NCBI GenBank assembly: GCA_043381765.1
Contig: JBHJMP010001215.1
Coordinates: forward strand, 1-20,895
Length of the DNA: 20,895 nucleotides
DNA from: Collodictyon triciliatum
Taxonomy: Eukaryota; CRuMs
Reading direction: 5' to 3'
The notes under the pieces were generated by a model. That model had not been told where the DNA came from. It did no database searches and was given only the letters and a program-made list of their open reading frames with translations. The translations under genes and the position numbers were made by a program. The first letter of the stretch is position 1. The number at the start of each line of letters is the position of its first letter. Shown in pieces: positions 1 to 8,987 of the stretch.

Positions 1-90
1 TTCTTTTTTATGTTTCTTTTTTATGTTTCTTTTTTATGTTTCTTTTTTATGTTTCTTTTTTATGTTTCTTTTTTATGTTTCTTTTTTATG
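1..90. repeat. 13-bp tandem repeat TTTCTTTTTTATG, about 7 copies
   Basis: The window opens inside a near-perfect array of TTTCTTTTTTATG; the first copy lacks one base at the edge. It lies just past the donor of the last visible exon of the minus-strand LRR gene, so it is probably in the next intron of that gene. On that gene's sense strand the array is purine-rich. No coding potential is seen from 1 to 185. Confidence 0.93.
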
Positions 91-185
91 TTTCTTTTTC
101 TTTTTATTCTTTTTAACAAATCATAGAGAAACAATGTAGCAAAAGTGTGTTGGGAATGAATGCCTAGATCTCTGCGAAAACGTAC

Positions 186-589
186 CAAAGTTCTGAAAGG
201 TGGTTGAACGCGGCAAGTTTTTTCGGTGTAAGCTCCATGATCAGATTATAACCGAGATGCAGCTCTGTTATCTGCCGCGACTTTGAAAGGGCGCTCCATG
301 GGATATCCAAAAGCTCGCGCTCTTGGATGCACAACCGCTTGCTATTGCGCTGCAGCTGCTCTTCAATCCATTCCTCGCTGATCTCGTCCTCTTCGTGCTC
401 TTGGATGGCCCGCATACTGAACTGCTACTTGTGGAGTGTGTGAACATTGACAATGCTGTGTTCGTCACATTGACGCTAGCCCCTGGTGCTTCACTGTTCA
501 TTACACAGGCTGTATTTTCGGTATTCTGCCTGACTCACTCGGCTCCCGTTATTTGTTGGCTGTCCAAACAGATCCGTTGCGTGCGCCAT
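186..589 (-). CDS. Leucine-rich-repeat protein, 5' part (2 exons visible, continues off the left edge)
   Basis: Predicted exons on the minus strand are 589-539 and 424-186 (421-186 if the next AG is used). The first starts MAHATDLFGQP and ends in phase 0 at a strong GTGAGT donor. The second ends in phase 2 at GTACGT (185 downward), so the protein continues beyond the window. An acidic helix (EHEEDEISEEWIEEQL) is followed by a recognisable repeat, ITELHLGYNLIMELTPKKLA, and a start of the next one, FNHLSEL. The spacing of Leu and Asn (LxxLxLxxNxI) is that of a leucine-rich repeat, normally a protein-binding scaffold. Only about 96 residues are visible, so the partner and cell location cannot be told. 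The start codon is chosen because it opens a frame that joins in phase to the LRR exon; the 5' exon is less certain than the LRR exon. Confidence 0.6.
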
Positions 590-592
590 TGA

Positions 593-1632
593 ATTATGCA
601 AAGAAAAATTTGCATAGCCACAAAAGTCTTCATCTATTCAAAAATCATGATTATATATATATATATAAAATTCATACTATGTAAGCGCAATTACAGCATT
701 ATATCGAATTTTATTCATACTTACATATATACTCCATTAATGGCATAAAGCTTAACGGCAGGATATCTAAAATTGTGCCCGGTTGCACCCTATTCCAAAT
801 ATGCATAACAGAATGGAATGCCATTCTATTTCTGTAAATGTCACTACTCCATTTCTAGTACGAATGCCGCCTTGATATATAATGGGCTTTCCCATCCAGT
901 ATTGTGGGCGGCTAATATTTAATGAATTAATATTTCATGCGTCTTTTCCAAATATGTATTTCATCCAGGAAGATTCAATTCATGAGAACCTATTTCCGCT
1001 ATATATACGCCGCACAGATGTCGGTTTTTGCCCATGAAAACTAGGAAGTCTATTTGTTCGCACAATCACCAAATAGAATGAAGGCTAAGCAGAGTCTTCT
1101 CAAAGGCCAAGGAGATGCGTCCCAGAATGCGCTGCAGCTGATGGGGTTGAATCTATAGAAAAAAATAAGTTTTTTTTTATTTTGAAGAAAAGAAATCGCT
1201 CATAATTAACTCCGAGGAGCAAACCAGGCACCTCTGTTCGTTCAAGTCCCGCTATGTTGTCTTGGGCGACTCTATATATCCCGAATCTCTTTATTGTATT
1301 TCATGGGCCTTCTGCGGTATTTCTCTTCGCCCTACCGCGTTACAACTCATTTCTCCTGCCAAACCTTTAACAAAATCCAACTGCTTTTGATGATTGGTGT
1401 TGTTACCATCATTCCCCACATAACCAAAGGTGCGTGGGCTGCCATTTCTATTTTCTTTTTGACTGCCGGACTTTGAGTATATTCTTTCTCTTTCTCTTTT
1501 CTGTATGTATTACTACGAGTATATTAAAACAAACAACAAACAATAAACAACAAACAACAAACAACAAACAATAAACAAACAACAAACAACAAACAACGCT
1601 AACAGAAAGACCCAGGTCGACACGGTAGCAGA
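593..1632. other. Intergenic region between the divergent LRR and acylase genes
   Basis: About 1 kb separates the start of the LRR gene from the start of the acylase. Most is AT-rich, with a TA run near 651-667 and no convincing gene. Two parts stand out. A GC-richer block at 1070-1152 could be read as an exon on either strand (see findings). An AACAAAC-type array lies close to the acylase start. Promoters for both genes should lie here, but I cannot identify defined elements. Confidence 0.5.
1527..1596. repeat. AACAAAC-type minisatellite upstream of the acylase start
   Basis: An array built from CAACAAA and CAATAAA units fills about 70 bases and stops about 37 bases before the acylase ATG. 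It is purely A and C with a few T on the plus strand, so it is probably promoter or 5' UTR sequence of that gene. On the minus strand it creates a run of spurious Val/Leu/Cys codons. Confidence 0.85.
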
Positions 1633-4600
1633 ATGCGCAGCGCTGCCTTTGTCGTTTTTGTCCTTGTCGGACTCGCTGCGTTTGTCTCGGCGATCCCGAT
1701 TGAGATCGAGCAGACTCACAACCTCGCTGGTGCCGAAATCCTATGGGACAAGTTTGGTACAACTCACATACATTTTATATTTGTCTTCCCCGTCAAATAA
1801 TTTTCTTTGCTTATATGAGGCTGCTATTCTTTTTCATCTTTTGTTGAAATAACGCAACCTTTTCTTTCGTCTTCCTTTATCACAGGCATTCCGCACATCT
1901 ACGCAGGTTTGGTATTTTCTCATAGACTATGATTTTTCACATTGCGTTCGCTCCTCGGCGTCCTCATATTTGCCTTTATTTTTTTATTATGCCTTGAAAC
2001 TTTACTGAACACTCTCTTATATACTTATTTATTGAATTGCAGACAACATGAATGCTCTGGTACATCACTCTTTAAACAATACAGCCCAAGAAAGCGACAT
2101 AGAAATGAGTGATATGCTTTTTTTTCTTTTGAGAAATGAAACGTTGCACGCTCTGTTAATTTTATAACATTTATATATTTCATGTAGCACTTTGGTTATG
2201 GCTGGGCACAAGCTCACTCGCATGGTATGATTCACAACAACACACTACACTTAATCCTTCCGTATATACCATCTATATCATTCTCTTTATTAATGTTCCT
2301 GGTATTTTCAACATTTAATATAAACGATAAAATGATTTAAATAAAAACAAATACAAACAGGTGACCTTATTCTGGAGCTTGTAATGGAGGCCAAAGCCGA
2401 GGCGGCCAAGTATAGTTTCATCCCATTTTGCCTCCAGTACAATACCAATATTTCCTCAATAGGAGATACACAACATGATTTCTTTTAAATAGAGTTTCAT
2501 TCTAGATATTTTGGAAATGCTCGTGTTCGTAGCGACAGGGCTATCCTCAGTTTCGGTTGGTTAACTATTCATACAAATTATCTTTCTTCGAACGTAAGAT
2601 GCATACCCTCATATATGAATAAAGCTCCTTTCATCTACATGTAAATGATTTCACCGCGGAATATGGTATTTCAATAATTAATGACGTATTTTTCTAGGCT
2701 TGCCAAGTATCGTGGAAAGCAAGTATCCCACCATGGATCCTGTCTATCGCACCTACTTTGAGGACTTCGCTGCTGGATTCAGCGCATACTTTGCCAAGTA
2801 TCCTGACCGCGTTGGGCCACGCGTAATCATCCCTCTTTACAATTCGCTTCTCTTTTGACAGTGAGAAGACTATATATGACCAAATACACATATGCGTTAA
2901 ACAGCTGAAACCTTTGCTGCCCGTCACTGGTCTTGATATGGCTAAACATGGCATCCGTGCGTTGTTCTACTTCTCCATCGGGTTGAACGCAGAGACTGAA
3001 TCTGTTTGTCATCCATTCCACTAATTTTAGTCTCACTGCAATATGTTATAATGTCCGTTTATCTCCTTAAGGACATAATCGCTACACTTTGAATCGAATA
3101 AAGGAAAAAAAAAACCTTAAGGACAAATAAAGCATTCTTTTTTTTTTTTTTCTAAAAAGGAGTATTTTATGTCAATTCCATGAAAATTTTACTTAAATAC
3201 TATGCCTTCAACAGTTGGCCTGGTTGGCTCCGGGGGTAAGCCATGACGACGAATTTTACAAAAACAAGCAAAACCCCTCCCTCATCTATATATGAAGACT
3301 AAAATAGTGTTATTTATGCCAACTTATGCACCCTCTTACAATATATGCTTAGAGTTCATCAAATAATACATTTGATCTGATGAACAACAAAATCCCTGAA
3401 TGGATGAAGCCTGGGTCGAATGGATGGGCTATGTATGAGTCTGATAACAAATGATCCTTTTTTTTTAAAAAAAAATAATAATCTAGAGCTTGTCATACTG
3501 TAATAAATACATGATAACTTATGTTTAACACTTCCCATTTCCTTTTATTCTAGCTCACCCCGCAAAACTAGTACCGGAAAAGCCATGCTGGTTTGTAATT
3601 CTAGATAACCCGCCTTCCAATCGCATATCATATTTTCTTTCAATAGATTCTTTTATAGCATAACCAAGAAAAGTTGAACACTGAACTGAAACTGTACGTC
3701 TTAGGTCGCCAATCCTCATTTGCCCTACGGTCGCTACTTCTTGTGGTACGAGGCGCATTTAGTAAGATTCTAATTTGTTTTGGTCCACAAATAAATCCTT
3801 TCTCAACCCCCCCCCCCCCCCCCCACACATCATCTGAACAATTTTCTAAGCTTTTTTTTCAATCACTGAGATTGCACCTGGAGTGGATATTACTGGTGCT
3901 TGCTTGATTGGTACTCCTGTTGTTCAAATTGGGTTCAACGATTTTCTTTCATGGTAAACTTCTTTGAAATCGAAACATCTACTTCTGTTTATTATTTTCT
4001 TTAGCCAAGATATTTTCTTTTGATCCCTAATACATTATCCCATATGACCGCGACATAATCGTAGGACACACACCGTCAACACGATCAAAATTGTGAGGGC
4101 TCTATCTCTATACATCAAATTTTAAGCTGCGATATCTATTTTATCATGATTCCTCCAGTTTCTAATGTAGCATCAATCATATCTCAATAGTGGACCGCTT
4201 ATGAACTCACCATTCTGGGCAATTCATACCTTTATGATAATCGCTATCGTCCTGTAATTATTTTCTATCTTTAAACTATGACTTTGTTTTCTTCATGCAA
4301 TTTGGGGTTTCTCAGCCATTAAAACGGACAATTAGCTGCCGTCTATTTCTTATCTTCAAATGCTTGAGACCTAATAATATACGCCGAGGAAATGGTTTAA
4401 TAATCCTTACATTCTCTGCTCATTTGTAGCTAACCACTCGTAGCCACATTATCAAAATCCTCCAAGATGACGGAAGGTAATTCTATTTCACCAATGAAGC
4501 TTATCTTTGAGGGGTTTTTTTTTATTTTTACATTATGATGCTATAGTTTTATAAACAAATATGGCACATATACCCGAATCTTTGACAAAAATTTTGTTAC

Positions 4601-7600
4601 ATCATTATGATATTATATATACACATATTATGATGTTATATCAGGCAAGTAACTTACACAAAAAAATCACAATTTAGCTACATCGATGAAGAGTTTATCT
4701 ACAAGGAGTCCATTCATGGCCCCATCCTCGCCGAGAAGCCTTTGAAAGCATATGTAAATTGAATCATACTTGGCCTTTTGGATCCTTTTGAAACAACTTA
4801 TTTCACAAACATGTTCCTTTTTCGTATTCTCATAAATGTAGGCTATTCGTGTTCCTGGACTCCAAACAAGCTGGATTGACGTCACAAAGCAGGTTCATTT
4901 GTATCCAGAATAGTTCTTTTATCATATATTTATTACTATACATGTATTGATGATGTTGGCAGGGACCGACAACGGAATCAGCCTCTAACTCATAAATCAA
5001 TCGTAGTGGTGGGAGATGGGACTGGCTAGGAATTTGAATGAATTCAAGACGGCTTGTCGCAGTAATTATTTTGGACTTATTAAATGTTGACTCGATTCTT
5101 ACATAGATGGTTCTCATACTCACTTTTCATGTTAATTTATGCGCTCCTAACTGATCTGAAATCCAGCATTGCAGCTTCCATTCGTAAGTTTTCATTGCCT
5201 GCTAACAAACTCATGTTGATTGTGACTGGCATTCATTTTTTCTAATCTACACTATGTGGGGACGTGTAGTTCACCATCATTTATGCTGATGTGGAGGGAA
5301 ATATTATGCACTCCTTCAACGGTTTTTTAATCATATTTATGTCATTATGGGGCGCTGAAATTAAAGCGGATACCCATCGAGTATTCACTAATTTCTCGAT
5401 ATCATCTTTGAGTTTTTTTTTTTAAAAAAAAGAAATAATGAATTTTTTCTCTTTCATTTTTAAGGCCTTATCCCAGTGCGAACCTTTGGTGATTACAGCA
5501 CATGGAGTCAGGTATATATTTTTAGTGGGATATATACACAACTCCCTCCACACATATGAAATTCAGAAAATATCAAAAATATGTTATCTGCTATTCAATA
5601 ATATACTATTATCTTCTATGGTTACTTTGAATCGAATAAAGGAAAAAAAAAATTATCTTCTATGGTTCGACATTGAAAAATCTCTCTCTTTTTTTTTTTT
5701 TTTGAAATAAAATCCAACTGATACCTTTTATTCGTGCCCCTTATATATCCTAACCCCTTGAATACTGAATCTCATTAATAAATTTTGAAGAAAAAACTCA
5801 AAAAATACCGTAATATCCAGATTCAAGATGGCACTACATCGCGCACTGTCTGGGCAGATGTCTACCACCCATGGGACGAGCTTCCGTACTTTGAGAACCC
5901 CCCTAGTGGTTGGCTGCAGGTTAGCGAAATATGTAGTTCTATTTCATTTATTTATCTTGTCAAGGGATTTTTTTTTTTTTTTTTAGTTTAGAGTATTACT
6001 ATTTTATTATGGGAGAACAGAAAGACATAACTCCAGTCAAAATTTTGAATAGAATGCTAACGAGCCCCCATGGACAACTACCCTTCCCCTCTACTTTGTG
6101 GACCCCGCGAAGTATCCTGCATACATGGCCGTAAAGGATTATCGATGACATCATATATGCTCTTCATTTTTTTCTAACAATGTTGAGCAGTCAATTTTCC
6201 TTTCCTTTCCTTTCCTTTCCTTTCCTTTCCTTTCCTTTCCTTTCCTTTCCTTTCCTTTCCTTTCCTTTCCTTTCCTTTCCTTTCCTTTCCTTTCCTTTCC
6301 TTCTTTTTTGGGATAACTTAATCGGTTATCTAAATCATAGCCCTCTCCCCGCATGTCTCATCGTTCTCAAACTTCAGCCCGTATCTTGGATGTGAATAAT
6401 GCAGTCACTTTTGACAAATTTGTTGGTAAGGTGAAAAATTTTAAATTTTCAATTCATACATCCCCTCATTTATTTTATTACGATAATTAAGATCTTGCGC
6501 TTAATTACATTTATGAACAGTCATGAAGCACAATCAGGATGTTGAGATGACCCGCCATATGCTGGACGATTTGATTGTAGCCCTGGTTAATAACAACACA
6601 AAGTAAATGGTGTCCAAATGATTTTTCTCTTCAAAAAATAAACTACATTATCACACTGACATAACATTTTCCCAAATACTTTCCTATTTTCTTGCAACTC
6701 TTTTTTTTTTTACAGTCCACGCTACAGTGAGGCTGCTCGTGTCCTGAGTGCTTGGGACAGACGCGTTGATGCCACTAGTCGTGGTATGTGTTTTTCTCTT
6801 ATCTCTAAGTTCGCGGCAGGCTATTCTCCACCAGTAGTTTAGCTTCCACTTATATATATATATATTTAATGAATTATTCCAACAAGCACGAATCTTCTAT
6901 ATAATTGATGATATATTTCAAAGGTGCGGTTCTCTTCAATGCCTGGGTTAACAAGGCTGGTGGATATACTGGTCGCATGTTTGGTGTAAGTCATCAAAAA
7001 AAAAATAAATAATAAGATGGGACAATTAGTGATTTTGCTGGTTTCATCGACCAGAAATAGTACTTTTATATGGCATCACGGCTAATTATGAATTTTTCTA
7101 TTTTTTTTTTTTTTAGGTTCCATGGAATCCTCAGTAATGCTTTTTTTTTTTAAAAAAAATAAATCGTGATAATAATCGTTTTTAATATTTGCAATTTCAA
7201 ACAATCATCTACTTTTCCCTTACTCACTTTGATTGTCTTGGACTTGTTTTACACTTCTCTTAGTAAAATAAACGTAAAATCAATAATTTACATATTTAAC
7301 ACACAGAGACCCGCTTAACACGCCAAACACTTTAATCAACGTTGAGGAGGCGCTCTTGTACATGGATGGTATATGAACATTAGTTTACTCTACCATTTTC
7401 TTCTTGTCGTTAGAATAAATCTATGTTAGAGGAACACCTCAGTGATACCTGTCTGAAATGTAGAGGCTATCGCTCAAATGGACAAGCGCAACTTCCCACT
7501 TGACATAATGTGGGGCGACGTTAATCGCCTACCATATGGTATCTTGACTTAATCGATTACCGATGGTAGTCCTGTATCTTTATCTTTAGCCCTCATGTAT

Positions 7601-8545
7601 TCTGACACCCATTCCCTCACTTGTTAGACGGCCGATTCCCCAATGGAACCCTTCCAGGAAATGGTGCTGCTGACCCAGTAAATATACAAACAATTTACAC
7701 CATCACTGCTTTGGCTTACTTCACCACTTGGGTTTTTGTACTTGAATCCATCGAACAGATATCGTTATAATACATTAATTTTAAACCAGCTTGGCGTATT
7801 TCGCTCAAGTTATTTTGTTATTCCTTTGAACCCTGGTAAGAGAATATAAAAATACAATCATCTGTGGCTGCTTTATGTAAATTGATTCAGCTAGTATGTA
7901 GGAGGAAAAGATAGGGCTGTTTGTAAAATGTAACAACCTTGTTTCATCACATTGTAGATACTGATGACGGATTCAATCTCTCTGGGGGAGGTGACTCATA
8001 TGTCCATGTAGTGGAAATGACCCGCCCCATTAAAGCCAAGGTCAAACTCTCTCTTATTCACATGATATATTTTCTTTTGTGCTTTTTATATTCGGGAAAT
8101 GCTACATGAGAAGATGTGTTTGCACAGTCATTGCCCATTATCCATCAATATATTTCAACAGGGTCTCATCGGATATGGAAATGCCTCCCAGAACTACTCA
8201 ACTCACCGCAATGACCAGAACATCTACTACTCTAACAATCAACTCCGCGAACAATACAGAGACCGTTTGTGTTACGAATCTATATCATTCATATTATTTA
8301 GATAGCTACATGCCGATGGCAACCAAAGTCATGCAAAGGCCTCTGCCAAGTGTCATATTTTTTTTATCCTGACAGGCTGGGAATTAAGACACTTCTTTCT
8401 GACTTATAAAACTTCCTTCAATATTTCCTTTTTCTTCTCTTTTTCTTCTCTTTTTCTTCCTTCTCATCTTCCATAACTTTTATCAGGTGCTGAATTGGAG
8501 CGCAATCTGGAGTTCAGGGAGTATGTCAGCCCAGCCCAATTTTAA
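1633..8545 (+). CDS. Secreted penicillin acylase / AHL acylase-like Ntn hydrolase, 37 exons, 750 aa
   Basis: Exons: 1633-1756, 1886-1906, 2043-2059, 2188-2224, 2361-2409, 2506-2555, 2698-2822, 2905-3003, 3215-3235, 3353-3432, 3554-3590, 3705-3761, 3871-3953, 4065-4092, 4191-4253, 4430-4476, 4678-4753, 4842-4892, 5007-5061, 5167-5183, 5270-5321, 5465-5511, 5821-5919, 6053-6130, 6341-6425, 6521-6602, 6716-6783, 6924-6985, 7117-7133, 7307-7368, 7464-7538, 7628-7677, 7790-7835, 7958-8040, 8162-8264, 8302-8349, 8487-8545. All phases agree and the sum is 2253 bases. The protein begins with a hydrophobic signal peptide (cut probably near residue 20, FVSA/IPIE). Family blocks follow in order: GIPHIYA, FGYGWAQAHSHGDLILELV, LPVTGLDMAKHG, GSNGWA, ANPHLPYG, FNDFLSWTHTVNT, WWEMGLARNLNEF, YADVEGNI, QNANEPPWT, MLDDL and LDIMWGDVNRLP. 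In this family the precursor cleaves itself before a Ser that becomes the N-terminal nucleophile of the beta chain and hydrolyses amide bonds. Here that is Ser203 (alpha about 182 aa, beta about 548). His225 and Val271 sit at beta 23 and beta 69, close to the positions known for PvdQ; Asn446 or Asn448 would be the oxyanion Asn. Likely secreted or lysosomal. Substrate is unknown. Exons 8 and 9 have the least certain boundaries. Confidence 0.93.
3076..3114 (+). mobile_element. Short poly(A)-tailed insertion (copy A) with 11-bp target-site duplication
   Basis: A 39-base insert ends in GAATCGAATAAAGG plus a run of A. It is flanked by exact direct repeats CCTTAAGGACA at 3065-3075 and 3115-3125. 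It lies in the acylase intron 3004-3214. The architecture (AATAAA close to a poly(A) tail, target-site duplication, variable 5' end) is that of a 5'-truncated retroposon of the LINE or SINE kind. Confidence 0.75.
3416..3418 (+). other. Codon of the predicted autocatalytic nucleophile Ser203
   Basis: TCG in the block PGSNGWA. In penicillin and AHL acylases the precursor is cut directly before this Ser in a G-S-N-x-W context, and its free amino group acts as the base. The call is inferred from the family pattern; the seven-residue match and the His 22 residues downstream support it. Confidence 0.88.
3807..3824. repeat. Homopolymer run of 18 C
   Basis: A pure C18 tract in the acylase intron 3762-3870, on the sense strand. 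It may be part of an extended pyrimidine tract before the acceptor at 3870, and the run length is likely to be unstable and error-prone in sequencing. Confidence 0.95.
5624..5651 (+). mobile_element. Short poly(A)-tailed insertion (copy B) with 16-bp target-site duplication
   Basis: A 28-base insert reads ACTTTGAATCGAATAAAGGA followed by A only. It is flanked by exact copies of ATTATCTTCTATGGTT at 5608-5623 and 5652-5667. It lies in the acylase intron 5512-5820. The insert is identical to the 3' part of copy A, but starts 11 bases further in, as expected for variable 5' truncation during target-primed reverse transcription. Confidence 0.8.
6196..6300. repeat. (TTTCC)21 pentanucleotide microsatellite
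   Basis: A perfect array of 21 units fills half of the acylase intron 6131-6340. It stops 40 bases before the acceptor and is pure pyrimidine on the sense strand. The lysine/glutamate-rich and phenylalanine-rich frames across it are artefacts. Confidence 0.97.
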
Positions 8546-8987
8546 TCACTTGCTTGAGGAACCCGTCCATGAATCGCGCCACCCACGACCATTTGCAAAG
8601 TCCAAGCACAACATCAACTGTTCAGTCTGCCAGTGCGTCGTATTGCGCCCAGCCATCCCGTTGAATAAAGTTTGGACGGGAATAAAACCAATCTTTGGAT
8701 GTGTGGTTGGGTTGTAGTTGTGTGCAGAGGGAAACATTGATGGAGGGGGATTTTGGGGGCAGGAAATAAGGAAATAAAAGAAAAGCGGAAATATTGCGGT
8801 CACATTCCCTTAACTGGATATGATATTTTCCAGATTGGGTAATATGAACAAAATCTTCGGCCTCGTCCTTTTTGATCGGAAATCTTGCCAGACTCCGCAC
8901 CGCACCGCACGAAACGCGGCAGTGAGTAAGCGCAAGTCTGCTTACGAGGTACTTTTTCTCACGGGCATTTGTGAAAAAGGCAAGATC
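8546..8987 (+). promoter_or_regulatory. Acylase 3' region with poly(A) signals and start of the metallophosphoesterase promoter
   Basis: This 442-base spacer lies between two head-to-tail genes. AATAAA occurs at 8664-8669 and 8681-8686, about 120-140 bases after the acylase stop, and these are the probable cleavage signals. The remainder must contain the promoter of the next gene. An ATG at 8844 opens the phosphoesterase frame 48 codons earlier, but the added N-terminus is basic and unlike the family, so I prefer 8988. Confidence 0.55.

Noticed and set aside
1201-1260. Possible second tRNA (B-box-like GTTCGTTCAAGTCCC)
   Set aside because: No acceptor, D or anticodon stems can be paired around it and no A box is present.
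2905-3235. Alternative acylase junction at GTGCGT (about 2956) instead of GTTTGT at 3004
   Set aside because: It gives a phase that meets a stop codon in exon 10. Using the later donor keeps the frame through exons 8 to 10.
6151-6395. Lys/Glu-rich (minus) and Phe/Ser/Leu-rich (plus) ORFs
   Set aside because: Both are frames across the (TTTCC)n array in an acylase intron.
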